Assembly: GCF_905163445.1 (NCBI RefSeq)
Contig: NC_053180.1
Coordinates: forward strand, 13,444,701-13,508,700
Length of the DNA: 64,000 bases
Origin: Pararge aegeria
Taxonomy: Eukaryota; Arthropoda; Insecta; Lepidoptera; Nymphalidae
Reading direction: 5' to 3'
Below, one piece after another: positions 21,178 to 30,939 of this stretch. Numbering within the stretch: position 1 is the first letter of the stretch; every line of letters starts with the position of its first letter. The notes under the pieces are model-generated. The model worked only from the letters and a program-made list of their open reading frames with translations, made no database searches and was not told where the DNA came from. The position numbers and the translations under genes are program-made.

Positions 21178-21508
21178 GATCATCATAACCATCATCATCA
21201 TCATCACATCAACCCAATACCGGCCCACTACAGCGCACGGGTCTCCTCCCACAATGAGAACGGGTTAAGGCCGTAGTCAACCACGCTGGCCCTGTGCGGA
21301 TTCGTGGACTCCACATACCTTCGAGAACATTATGGAGAACTCTCAGGCATGCAGGTTTCCTCACGATGTTTTCCTTTCAGTTAAAAGTGATATTTTAATT
21401 GCTTAATGCGCACATAACTTAGAAAAGTTAATGGTGCGTGCTGGGATTCGAACTCGGCCTCGGGATGTGAAGTGGAAGTCCTACCCACTGGGCTATAACC
21501 GCTACCGT
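21178..21508 (-). mobile_element. SINE-A copy, full length
   Basis: On the plus strand it starts with an (ATC)n tail inverse (21182-21214) and ends with the inverse of the head GGTAGCGGTTATAGCCCAGT. B box (minus) GAGTTCGAATCCCAGC at about 21443-21458. It contains every body block, about 330 bp in all. Confidence 0.9.
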
Positions 21509-21509
21509 T

Positions 21510-21998
21510 TTTTAATACAGGTCATCGATATTAAGCCATGGGTCTCCTCTTACTTGCTTATATAAACAGCGTATGTGGTGAGTACCTAGTGGGAAAGAAC
21601 ACATAATATATATATAGTGCTTACATCAAAAAGGTAACGAAAAATATATACATAAAATGTTAGCAATAATAATAACTTCTAAACGACTAAGAGGGCATGT
21701 GTTCAACAGAGGTTTTTTTAAAGGCTGATATTTAGAAGTTTTTGAAAGAACAATAGGTGCATAAATGTTAGGTGAAAAGACTTTCGTCCGCAAATGAAGA
21801 ATAAACAATTTCTTTGTTCCACTAAACACACAAATGAATTCATGTAGAAAAGGACCATGTAGTGTTGCCAACTACAAAAATGTATTGCCCGAAGCAATCT
21901 AATTTCATATTCTTTCTAGAATTGTTGGAGGTTATGATGTAAGACCCACTATGGAACTGACTTGAAATTTTTCAATTTTGTTTTATGGCATTTAAGAT
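21510..21998. other. No gene recognised
   Basis: An 81-codon frame at 21626-21871 (-) gives a basic, hydrophobic product without a domain. It is the only notable item and could be repeat-derived. Confidence 0.45.
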
Positions 21999-21999
21999 A

Positions 22000-22237
22000 C
22001 CGTGTGGTGACGGCAGTTCAGAATGCAGTTGTCACCACCCCTCCTCTTCCCACGGCTGTCGTACGAGGCGACTAAGGAAGTATAATGGAGACCTGGCAGC
22101 AGCGTCCTCCGTGCTACTACTACCATCTATTGCGATCACCAATCTGTCCACCCAGGGTAATTAAATTATGGACAAACTCGTGTTGCGAGAGGCCTTTAGT
22201 CCAGCAGTGGATTATAGGCTATTGATGATTATGACCT
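22000..22237 (+). mobile_element. Rep-E copy, full length
   Basis: GTGTGGTGACGGCAGTTCAG, GTTGTCACCACCCCTCCTC, GTCGTACGAGGCGACTAAGG, GCTACTACTACCATCTATTG, CGATCACCAATC, GAGAGGCCTTTAGTCCAGCA, GTGGATTATAGGCTATTGAT and a short GAT tail. It lacks an obvious tRNA-like head. Confidence 0.8.
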
Positions 22238-22254
22238 AAGAAGCCTTGGTATGT

Positions 22255-22620
22255 TAGCAATCCATACTAATATCATAACGCGAAAGTTTGTCTGTTTGTT
22301 ACATTATTTACTAGCCATGTTGGGATAAACCGATGCACTGAACTTGATAAGGTTTGACTTATTGTATTGCCTTTTTTATTAGTTTCCACTTGCATCTCGG
22401 AGACGGACATAAGATACTAAGTATATATCCCGGAAAAGTACTCGTGGACTATTTCTGCGGGATTTTAAAAACAAACTTAGTTATCTATTACAGCAAAACC
22501 GATCTTAATAAAATTTTGCGAACTGATAGCTTAAACAAACGAAGGATAATTTGTATCTCGGAAAAATAATCGGTTCCGGGTTTTTTAAAAACAAAAAAGT
22601 AGATCGGTGATGTTTACAGA
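22255..22620 (+). mobile_element. Rep-G-related repeat, diverged
   Basis: CATACTAATATCATAACGCG, AAAGTTTGTCTGTTTGTTAC and later TTGCATCTCGGAGACGGACA, ATATCCCGGAAAAGTACTCG are typical of the AATATTATAA...GTTTGTTTGTTAC repeat. The distal end is not found. Confidence 0.6.
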
Positions 22621-22624
22621 AAAC

Positions 22625-23098
22625 GTTATAAATTTAAAAAACCCAAATGCTTCATAATATGATGCCATTCATTGAAGAGAATATTAAGTAGTTTTGTTTA
22701 ATATTTATATTAAAGAATAAAAACAATTGAATAATTTAAGGTTCAAAGAAAGGTAATACCCATTAGTGGGATAATGAGTAGCCTGAATCAGAGTGAAGAT
22801 GAATTCACAAAGGTTTTTATTATATCTCAAAGCATAATTTTGAGATTCCAAGAAAACTCCTCTGATCTTATTTATTCCGCTTGAATGTTTCTAAACACAA
22901 TTATTAAGACTAACTGCGCATTTCTTGGCAATAAAAAAATCAAACGTTTTAAACAAATTAAACGTTATACTACGTTTGTACGTACGAGGTAAACTGAAAG
23001 ATGTTAGCCGCGCATGATCGATTGCGAATAAACCAATATTAGTAATAGAGTACCTAATATTTTGTATGGTAAATTTTCATAAGAATATTTGGATGTTT
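22625..23098. other. No feature recognised
   Basis: AT-rich sequence with no frame or repeat accepted. Confidence 0.55.
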
Positions 23099-23099
23099 C

Positions 23100-23215
23100 A
23101 TTATCATCAATCAACATCATTATTATCAGCCTGTTAATGTCCCATTGCTGGACACAAGCCTAAAAGAAGGGGTTTTAAAGCATGACCCACCTCACTGCTC
23201 AGATGTCGATTATGA
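23100..23215 (-). mobile_element. SINE-D 3' part, interrupted on its right
   Basis: Inverse of the SINE-D tail: ATCATTATTATCAGCCTGTT, AATGTCCCATTGCTGGACAC, then GACCCACCTCACTGCTCAGA. The rest of the element resumes at 23326 after the LINE-L insert. Confidence 0.7.
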
Positions 23216-23325
23216 ATGAATTAATGAATGAATGAATACACTTTTATTGTACACCACAGAGAAAATTTACAGAGATACAAATACAACAGCACAATAAGGT
23301 AGAACGTACAATTATCATAGTTAAA
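23216..23325 (-). mobile_element. LINE-L 3' end inserted in SINE-D
   Basis: TTAATGAATGAATGAATACA, CTTTTATTGTACACCACAGA, GAAAATTTACAGAGATACAA, CACAATAAGGTAGAACGTAC. It is very short (about 110 bp), stopping before the GGCGGCCTTATCG block. Confidence 0.8.
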
Positions 23326-23512
23326 AACTGGGATCGGTGGCTTAACTAGCTCTCCGAAGCACAGGGTTGAACATTGTCAATTTCATTACTTCGTATTTAT
23401 ATTTTTTAAACAAAATAACCCAATACCTAACGAATATTGGCCCGACACGGAAATAGAACCCAGGATCCCGTGATCCGTTGTTAAACATGCTGACTATTAA
23501 GTATATATGTAT
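23326..23512 (-). mobile_element. SINE-D 5' part
   Basis: ACTGGGATCGGTGGCTTAAC, GCTCTCCGAAGCACAGGG, TTGGCCCGACACGGAAATAG and the head inverse AACCCAGGATCCCGTGATCC through CATGCTGACTATTA. B box (minus) GGGTTCTATTTCC is eroded. Confidence 0.75.
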
Positions 23513-23519
23513 TTTAATA

Positions 23520-23803
23520 TCATCATATCAGCCCATTACTGGCCCACTATAGGGCACGGGTCTCCTCCCACATTGAGAAGGGTTTAAGACCGTAGTCCAC
23601 CACACTGGCCTAGTGTGGATTGGTGGACTTCACACACCTTTGAGAAAAATCTTAGGTATGCAGGTTTCCGTACGATGTTTTCCTTCACCGTTGAAGCAAG
23701 TGACATTTTAATTGCTTAAAACGCACATAACTGGACGTGCGTGGTGGGATTCGAACTGGCCCCCTCGAAAGTGAAGTCCTACCCACTGCGCTATCACCGC
23801 TTC
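23520..23803 (-). mobile_element. SINE-A copy, full length
   Basis: Plus-strand order: TCATATCAGCCCATTACTGG, ACGGGTCTCCTCCCACATTG, CCACACTGGCCTAGTGTGGA, GCAGGTTTCCGTACGATG, TTAATTGCTTAAAACGCACA and GGGATTCGAACTGGCCC, ending at the head inverse CCACTGCGCTATCACCGCTT. Its (GATGAT)n tail has decayed. Confidence 0.9.
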
Positions 23804-23834
23804 ATATCGATTTTAATATCTTATCTAATCATTT

Positions 23835-24075
23835 TAAATAAATACGAATATACAAATCACAATCTAACCCTAAAGTACGCGTAGCTTGTGTTATGGGTAC
23901 TAAGATGACTGATGAACATTTTTATGAATAAAATACATGCACTTATACAGATAACAACCCAGACACTGAAAAACATTAATGTTCATCACACATACATTTT
24001 CCTGTTGTGGGAATCGAATCCTTATCCTTGGACTCAGAAAGCAGGTTCCGCTGCCATTGCACCAATTGGTTTGTG
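23835..24075 (-). mobile_element. SINE-B copy
   Basis: GCGTAGCTTGTGTTATGGGT, ACCCAGACACTGAAAAACAT, GTTCATCACACATACATTTT, GGGAATCGAATCC (B box inverse), GGACTCAGAAAGCAGG and the head inverse GCTGCCATTGCACCAATTGG. Confidence 0.85.
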
Positions 24076-24179
24076 GTTTCATATTATCAAGAGTCTCATT
24101 TTAAAGTGAAACTTGAACAAGCGTTGCAAAGAATACTAATAAAAAAATACTATCTAAGTAAAATTTATTTTTAACATTT

Positions 24180-25570
24180 TTCTTCAAATCGCGGTCGACA
24201 TTCTTCTGAAGTATTATTAAAAAGCGATGTCTATTTTTTTATTTCCACAGAGAATCTTTCGGTTTTATGAGCGGCTATTGTAAAAGAGCGCTTTTCGAAT
24301 CGGAGCTGGTATAAAGCGTATTTTCTTTGCTTTGCCATAACAGAGCGCTTGCCAAATATGGTATATTAGGTATCATGGTGTGGATAAAAACTCTCTAAAC
24401 TGCAGTATGGTGCAAAGTTATAATTTAACATGCACCGGCAAGTAGGGAATCTACTTCTATCTTAGGCTGCTTAAAAGTTTGGCCTGCCACCGTGTTTTAA
24501 GCACCTTTGCACAGTCACGTCGTAAACATATTAAGAAGCTTTGCACTTGACGTTTCATGAATGAGCGTCTTTAACATTTTTCTTTAAATCTTCGCTCTTC
24601 TGAAGTATTATACAAAAAGATGTCTATATTTGAATTCTTCTGAAGCTCTTTCAGATTCATGAGAAGGTATCTAAAGAGAGTTAATTGTTTAAGCGTTATA
24701 ACGCATGTATTTAATATTTATAATTATCATTTTCTTAGTTTTTTTTAAAATTCAAATTTCATTAATTTCAATTCACATTTGAGCACTTTAAAATGTCAAG
24801 TATGTCGGCTTGTAGTGACTCTATCACGCGTTTGGACGACAGATTCTAGCAAAATGAAGCCGGCAAGTGAACTCAGTAATTGCTCTTTTAATTTTACAAT
24901 ATAACAATCATTGATCTAAGTTGTGTGGGATGCAATCGGAGCGGCTTGATTCCAAGGAACCTTGTCACTAAAATAAATTTATTGACGGTGTAGTAAAATA
25001 CGACGTATTCATTCGAATGTGATACAGTTTTTAAATGTATGTAAAGGTCAATCTAATATTATCTTCGGTATCATGTTATAAAAGCATATACGCAGTCCAG
25101 CAAAGGTTTGGCAAAGCTGTGCGGTAGCCAAACACGGTATAATGGTGTAAACAAAAAAAACTTCCAAAGTGCAGTATCGTGCGGAATTTTAAGCTAAACT
25201 CTTTTAAATTGGCAGCGATGCCAAGCACAGCAGCGAGTCAGGTATCCTCCATTATCTTTGGCTTTTTAAAAGTTTTGTTTGTCATTATTGCCCTTTAGCA
25301 CCCTAGTGATGAGCGCCGTTCCCATGCTATTCCAAAAGGATCGGGAATAAAGACATTCAATAGACAGACAGCTACGAATTAATGAATGAATGTACACTTT
25401 TATTGTACACCACATAAAAATATAGTAAAGTTATAAATAAAAATTTAACAAAAATATACAATTTGGCGGCTTTATCGCTACATAGCGATCAAAGCTATAT
25501 AATACCAACGACAGGTCAATTAGGTAACCTCTATTATCTTAAGTTATTTTGTTCATTTGTTAGAACCATG
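24180..25570. repeat. Cluster of diverged duplicated segments
   Basis: Block x (TTTAACATTTTTCTTCAAATC, TTCTTCTGAAGTATTAT, GATGTCTAT) is at 24170-24235 and again at 24570-24635. Block y (GGTATCATGGTGTGGATAAA, CTGCAGTATGGTGCAAAGTT) at 24370-24420 matches 25136-25190. Block z (ATCTTAGGCTGCTTAAAAGT and relatives) is at 24440-24500, 25230-25290 and 25505-25565. The copies are clearly related but diverged and differently spaced. A LINE-L tail (25378-25497) is inserted in the last one. No coding frame is convincing. Confidence 0.65.
25378..25497 (-). mobile_element. LINE-L 3' end
   Basis: AATTAATGAATGAATGTACA, CTTTTATTGTACACCACATA and TACAATTTGGCGGCTTTATC, GCTACATAGCGATC. Confidence 0.85.
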
Positions 25571-25579
25571 GAAAGCAGT

Positions 25580-25835
25580 GTCCTAAATATATAAAGAGCC
25601 TTTACGCACGACATCCAGTAATTTCGCATCTCTGCAAACTTGGTTCGTGAACGTATGATTAGCAGACTGCGACTAAATTACGTTTACGCTACGTTTTAAT
25701 TGCATCTGATGCGCTTCTGCTGCGCGAGAAAATGTATTCGCGTGGAATGAATTTGTCGCAATAATATGGTCATGCTAATATTCACGTCATTATTAACCTT
25801 CTACTGCAGGGTACAGGCTTCCATCGTAGGAGAGG
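25580..25835. other. No feature recognised
   Basis: Mixed composition. GCGCTTCTGCTGCGCGAGAA at about 25710 is a short GC-rich palindromic stretch. Confidence 0.5.
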
Positions 25836-25839
25836 GTTA

Positions 25840-25980
25840 TTTTATATTTATAATTGGCAGACCAAGCAGATGGCTCACCTGAGGGGTGAAAAACCATCGC
25901 CTATAAACAGAGCAAAACTCGACAGGGTATGCAAGGATGGAAATAGGATGCATCCTACAACGTGCCATCAACCCCATGTT
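25840..25980 (-). mobile_element. Rep-F 3' part
   Basis: TTATAATTGGCAGACCAAGC, AGATGGCTCACCTG, ACCATCGCCTATAAACAGAG and GGATGCATCCTACAACGTGC correspond to the inverse of the Rep-F end at 6.46-6.56 kb. Confidence 0.6.
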
Positions 25981-26022
25981 ATTAAAAAAAGTAAAATTGA
26001 GGAAATTGGTAGGTTTATAATT

Positions 26023-26140
26023 ATATAGTAAGCGGGGATGGCCAAGGCTACACTCTGGTCTTACTTTTGGAGTGACTGAGTTTGATCTACGGCACGCACC
26101 TCTAACTTTTTGGTTTTCTGTGAGTTTTTGCGTAACAAAA
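26023..26140 (+). mobile_element. SINE-A head, degraded
   Basis: AGCGGGGATGGCC...GGTCTTACTTTTGGAGTGAC, TGAGTTTGATCTACGGCACG and CACCTCTAACTTTTTGG follow the SINE-A order head, GAGTTCGAAT region, GCACGCACCTCTAACTTTTC. The body is lost. Confidence 0.6.
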
Positions 26141-26144
26141 AGAT

Positions 26145-26540
26145 CTACTAGACGTAGTATATATACTATATATATATATTGCTTGCAGTCTTCACCGAGT
26201 TTTTTTTAGCTATTTTTATAGTCAATACAGATTAAATATTAGGTATACAACTCTTAAACCTTCCACGGATAAATTAATGAAATAGCATCTGATTGTATCG
26301 TCATGACAGATTTACTGAACAAGTAAGTGGTAGTAACTGAGAACGACGTGATAAACCACCTTATTAAACAAGAATTATAGCCCGAGACGATCGTTTAGAC
26401 GTTAAACAAACACTTCGTCGTTATAGCATATTATTGATTTAAACCTGATTCTCTACTACTTTTCACCGTAACTCACTTTGCCGTGTCGTACAAATTGACA
26501 GTAATATATAATAAGAAAGGTATGAAAGAATTGAATGTCA
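26145..26540. other. No feature recognised
   Basis: AT-rich with a TATATACTATATATATATAT stretch at 26158-26177. Confidence 0.55.
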
Positions 26541-26559
26541 ATCAAGCAGTTTCCATACT

Positions 26560-26725
26560 GATCAACATAAGAAGCTTTCGCTTGGTTGTTGGATCAAGCG
26601 TCAGATATAGAAGGCAGTAGTCCATGAAACGGTGCGTATTGTGAGGAGGTTCCTTACTCTGGTGCCCTGACCGCCAGTTGCTTGGGCATTCAAAAGCCCC
26701 GCAAGCGGAGGGTGGATGTTTTTTC
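26560..26725 (-). other. GC-richer island, possible repeat
   Basis: Minus strand reads ATCCACCCTCCGCTTGCGGG, GCTTTTGAATGCCCAAGCAA, CTGGCGGTCAGGGCACCAGA, ACTACTGCCTTCTATATCTG and ACGCTTGATCCAACAACC. It is open for 74 codons (26542-26766). The balanced composition and sharp borders suggest a transposon remnant; no second copy is in the window. Confidence 0.4.
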
Positions 26726-26769
26726 TTATAAATTTTTAATAGTGTTTTTTTTATTCTTATAAGCATTGT

Positions 26770-27795
26770 TAAGACTTAAAAAAAATAAAATCGATAAATT
26801 ACAGAGTAAAATATGGTTCACCCAAATAAATTTAAGGACTTTGCATCCATTCTCTCTATTATTATGATATCCCTTGCATTCATAGATTATTATAAGACAG
26901 CTTGATGTTGGTACCAGGGTCCTAGATTTGATTTCCCAATGCAAATGATTAAGATCGGTTTGGCTATCTCGGATTCGTTAGAACAGGTATGTAAGCGATT
27001 TTTTTTTTACTATCGCCATACACAAGCATGACAATATTAAAAAGACGTAGTGTGTCAATAAAACTTCGAAAGAACGCACGCTTCGCCAGCTTCTGTGGCT
27101 TGCTAAGTGCGAGATCAAACACGAGCGGTCAATCAACCTATTCAACGCTCACTAAATCAAAACGCTCATTAATCGATTTAAATATACTGCTGCTTATTAT
27201 GTTATTACTTGATTCATGTATTTTGTTTTCAATAATTCACAAAAAGTTCCTTAATATTGTATTTTGACAAATGAAAGTGTGAATTGAAGCGTGTCTATCT
27301 TTTCGGTGCTTTTAAGAGGATACCTGAAGTTTTACACACTTTTAGCTACCGACTAATATGAACGTTGCTTGACAATTGCAACTCCTTCAAAACTAGGCCA
27401 CACCACCCACTCGTTCAACAAACTACACGGCAGAGCAAATATTGAATTGTAACTCTATCCCGTCTTGTTCCCGACTTGCAACGAACTGATTACTATTGAA
27501 ATAACTTTTATTAGTCTCTTGGTTAACTCTTGTCTCGTATTGAGTTCGTACTCTTAAGGTCCTACTTTTGAAGCGATCTTATTGGTATATCGATTTATGA
27601 CGCGTGTATTCATTTTTGTGTAAAAATAATTGGAGATCTATGTGAAATGAAATGAAATTAAACTGTATAGGTACTTATAAATTCAATAATATCATGTTTT
27701 TAGCAATAAAAATTATTTTTTTCACAGCGTTTTTCTATTCTTGGTTATTTACCTTTAATGCCCGCTAACCCGCAGGCTGGGTAGTAATCCCACTT
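26770..27795. other. No gene recognised
   Basis: Frames at 26726-26944 (-) and 27028-27267 (+) lack domain or splice support. The first part of the latter is basic and Ser/Arg-rich, then hydrophobic. Confidence 0.5.
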
Positions 27796-27797
27796 CA

Positions 27798-27855
27798 GGG
27801 CGTCACTACCCTTTGATAGAGAAGGCCTACTGTGTCCAGCAGTCGTACATTAATA
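27798..27855 (+). mobile_element. SINE-D tail fragment
   Basis: AGAGAAGGCCTACTGTGTCC, AGCAGTCGTACATTAATA resembles the SINE-D end (AGAGAGGCC...GTCCAGCAGTGGGACG). Confidence 0.5.
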
Positions 27856-28014
27856 ATTTGAAGGTAAAGATGATATTTTTGAAATTATAATTATAACATT
27901 TACTACGTCTTAGACTTGAATATTATGAATACTAGTTAAAGGAAGTTCATAAACTATTTTATCTAAAGTAAATTTATGAAATATCGGTAACATAGAATTA
28001 AGAACATACAGAAT

Positions 28015-28150
28015 CCCCATTCAGCCATTATTGCATCCACTGCATTGTGTCCAAAAACCGAGAAGAGGCCCCGAGCACATCTCACTTCACACCCGCGGAA
28101 TGTTGCTAGCTCACAAACTTTTCCTGGTTTCCTCATTTTATGGTAAACGT
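28015..28150 (-). other. Short coding-like island inside a 114-codon frame
   Basis: The open frame 28307-27963 (minus) encodes 114 residues. Its middle, about residues 58-98, has an organised look (KPGKVCELATFRGCEVRCAR, then GLFSVFGHNAVDAIMAEWGF) and a G+C-rich base content, unlike the AT-driven ends. No clean acceptor or donor flanks it: the upstream minus-strand sequence TACCATAAAATGAG lacks a pyrimidine tract. The plus strand is also open. It may be a decayed exon, a repeat or chance. Confidence 0.2.
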
Positions 28151-28154
28151 TTAG

Positions 28155-28925
28155 AACATTGGAGGTAAAATAATTACTGAAAACTGCTGAATGAATGAAG
28201 TGACTAACCTTGTTCAAAAAACACCACTGAAGTGGAGTGGTGATGGTTGATGCTTTAATAATAATAGTAACACGGAGTCTGTATGTTCTTAATTCCGTGG
28301 TTGGCAACTTATTTTGTTGTTAGCTTTTCTTGTATTTGCCGTTGTTGAATGTTCGGTGAATAAAAAATGTAATCTTATTTTGCTTTGCCGTTATTCTCCA
28401 CACTGGGTGTATTGCAGATACCACAATGCATTCAATACTTGCATAGAATATAAATTTATCAACACAACCATTTTCTCATAAAGCATACATTACTTCCGTA
28501 ATCATTACTTATTATAAGTATACAAAAAGTTTATTTTTAACTGTTTAAATTGATTCTTACTTCATCTTCCGGTGAGCCAATTGGTTAAAAGTACAAAATT
28601 ACCAAGTTACTTAAATTAATATTAAGTCCATTGATTTTCGTCTTTTCTATTAACTATTAACAGAACTCAAAGCATAGCCACAAAGATTACATAATATTAT
28701 AAATATATAAAAGCATTCGTGTCAATTATATTGTACCCAAATCATCATTGTCGAGTTAATATTTGATAGGTCTTAAAGTAGTACCCATTTCACTGTGTTT
28801 TTCTAGGAACGTGTAATAGAATTGCTACCAGTGTCTTTATAGTTTTCAGCATTTGCGGTAACAAAAGACTGAACCCAAAAGGTCTCTTAACTAACAGTGA
28901 GAAGCAACTAATAATTACGTTCATT
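28155..28925. other. No feature recognised
   Basis: AT-rich sequence. If the frame at 28928 is a terminal exon, this would hold its 3' UTR. AATAAA overlaps the stop-proximal sequence (TTTTAAATAAATAATG on the minus strand), too early to be the real polyadenylation signal. Confidence 0.5.
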
Positions 28926-28927
28926 AT

Positions 28928-29206
28928 TTATTTAAAAGATAATGCGAATGATTTTCCGCTTTCTTCAATTGATACTTCGTCAAGACGTCTTCTATTAACT
29001 CGACGTATTTTTTTAAGATATGGTAACGGTGGTATGTTTAGTTCATAGTTTATGCGGTTATCCATTACGGTCAGCAGTCTTTGGCGTTCGCACCACGTGA
29101 TACGACTTTGAATAGATGGGCGAGAGGATGTGTTATATAGACGGACTACGTTTGAACTGCAAGCCAGGTACAAATTGCAGTTTAATTTTAGTAAATGTGC
29201 ATCCAC
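28928..29206 (-). CDS. Unidentified protein-coding candidate (possible terminal exon)
   Basis: A 92-codon minus-strand frame, ATG at 29206 to TAA at 28930-28928, and the most gene-like frame in the window. The product is hydrophilic and strongly patterned. Residues 31-58 are Arg/Glu/Asn-rich (QSRITWCERQRLLTVMDNR), and residues 59-75 read PPLPYLKKIRRVNRRRL, a Pro-Leu turn followed by a basic helix-like run, ending with an acidic DEVSIEESGKS stretch. There is no signal peptide or membrane segment. The sequence ACCTGGCTTGCAG at 29157-29169 (minus) is a fair 3' splice acceptor, so the true coding part may start at 29156 (codon phase 2) and the ATG may be incidental. I do not recognise the family. 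A lineage-specific gene, a retrocopy piece or chance remain possible. Confidence 0.35.
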   Translation of the reverse strand: MDAHLLKLNCNLYLACSSNVVRLYNTSSRPSIQSRITWCERQRLLTVMDNRINYELNIPPLPYLKKIRRVNRRRLDEVSIEESGKSFALSFK

Positions 29207-29372
29207 ACTCCAGTTATTGAAGTAAAACTTCTTTAGGCGCGATTAGGAAGTAACTCGGATTTTTTTCTGACGGTACTTCCGCTTACGTCAGATGTCTGTT
29301 TCCGCTATTTAAAAATAATAATTTGTATTGGTCGTAAGTATATGTCATACACTCCACGCTTCTAGACTTATA

Positions 29373-29386
29373 CGCCATCTAGTGGC
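29373..29386 (-). promoter_or_regulatory. CTCF-like motif GCCACTAGATGGCG
   Basis: The minus strand reads GCCACTAGATGGCG, close to the insect CTCF core as I remember it (CCA..AGATGGCGC-type). It lies about 170 bp upstream of the minus-strand coding candidate. Motif match only; binding is not shown. Confidence 0.3.
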
Positions 29387-29389
29387 AAT

Positions 29390-30470
29390 TATCATAATCA
29401 ATTAGGATTATTTATTTCTAATATTTTCAAACGGGTTGGATTGTTTTAAAAAACTCTTACTATACTTGTTAATATTAAATAAATTATTTATAATTTTCTG
29501 ACGATTGCGAAATTCTATAATATTCAATGACATGGTTATATTGTCATTTGCTGATCTTAACTTCATTTTCTATTCTCAATTATTCTATTTAACAAATGAA
29601 ATTGAAATGGCGGAGTCCCAGGAACATTTTACTCTTTCATCAATAAATAATAATAAAAGTTCTACTTCAATCGCGCGTAAAGGTTACACGCACACACTTT
29701 TTTTTTTGTTAGAGCAACGTTTTCAAGTTTTATTGGGCAACATTCTATAGTAAAGATTCATTTGTTGTTGCGTGTAAGTAATTAAATGTAGCGATGTTAA
29801 GTAATGTGGCCTAAGTTTTGAAAACAGTTAACATGTGGTAGCAATCGATCAAAAAAAATGTTGCTAGCAGAAGTTTGTAACTAATGTCGTGCAACTCACC
29901 TGTTGCTGAATGTTACTCATTGTAATATTTTATTTATTTATGCTACTATATTTGTATGGATGCGTTGAATAATTTTCAACGCGACAAACATAGCAAGAAG
30001 GAGTCGGAAAACTCAAACAATGTCACCTATTAGTATCGTATTGCCTATTAAAAATGCCTATTAATGTTCACTTCTGGATGCATGCAGTAGCGTGGTTAGC
30101 CTAAATGAGGTCCAATGGAAAAAATATTTACTTATTATTTTAATTGCAATAGGATTTACACGGTTTTAAATGTTTTAAATAGCAGTCATAAAGTAAACGC
30201 TGTCATTAATTAGAATCTAACGATCCAGATTGACTTATAACTGTTTTTTAGGTACATCTACATTAACTACACATTTCGTTCCATCCAATAATGTGCATTA
30301 AAAGAGCATGTATGTATGTATGTATGCAGATGTACGTTCGAGCACTTTTGGAATGAAAAGTCAACAGACAGACTTTGATTTCTACCAACCGTTTTAGAAC
30401 GCATGATTATACCTACAAGAAGATGTAACTCCGCAGTTGCTCTTTTTCAACTTTAACATCTTACAATTTA
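29390..30470. other. No gene recognised; short TATG microsatellite
   Basis: An 81-codon frame at 29505-29750 (+) is AT-driven. ATGTATGTATGTATGTATGC at 30308-30327 is a tetranucleotide run. Confidence 0.55.
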
Positions 30471-30477
30471 CCCACTA

Positions 30478-30625
30478 AATTAATGAATAAATACACTTTT
30501 ATTGTACACCACAGAGAAAATTCACAAAGATACATATACAGTAGAACAATAAGGTAGAACATACAATTTGGCGGCCTTATCGCTATATAGCAATCTCTTC
30601 CAGATATCCAAAGGCATACGAGAAA
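30478..30625 (-). mobile_element. LINE-L 3' end
   Basis: ATTAATGAATAAATACACTT, TTATTGTACACCACAGAGAA, TACAATTTGGCGGCCTTATC, GCTATATAGCAATCTCTTCC and AGATATCC extend slightly further into the element than the 23.2 kb copy. Confidence 0.85.
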
Positions 30626-30729
30626 ATGCTATAGGAAATTGGTAGGTTATCGTTGACTGTGCAGATACGAATCTTCAAGTTCTTTGCACATATAACTAGG
30701 AATAAACTATCCGTGGAACTCATGTTCAG

Positions 30730-30933
30730 GGGAAAGTGGAAATCAAACGGTCACGTGGTCGATCACCCACGCGTTGCGCAGACATAATAAAAGCTGCAAC
30801 ACAAACCTCAATAGTCCAATGTTCCCGAAACGCTGTAGACTGTAACAAGTGGAGGCGCATCGCGGGGGCTGCTGTGGCCAAAGATAATGTATTATCGTCA
30901 ACCACGACCACTCTGTCAAGAGTGAACGACTAA
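30730..30933 (+). mobile_element. LINE reverse-transcriptase C-terminus remnant
   Basis: The plus-strand frame (65 codons from ATG 30736 to the stop at 30931) begins KRSRGRSPTRCADIIKAATQ and continues with NKWRRIAGAAVAKDN. The pattern R-x-R-G-R-x-P-T-R-W-x-D, then a D-x-x-x-W-R-x segment, is the hallmark C-terminal tail of insect non-LTR retrotransposon polymerases; here W of TRW is C. Only the tail is present and nothing of the catalytic FADD core remains, so it is a dead fragment. Three overlapping frames across it are shadows. Confidence 0.7.
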
Positions 30934-30939
30934 GGAGGA

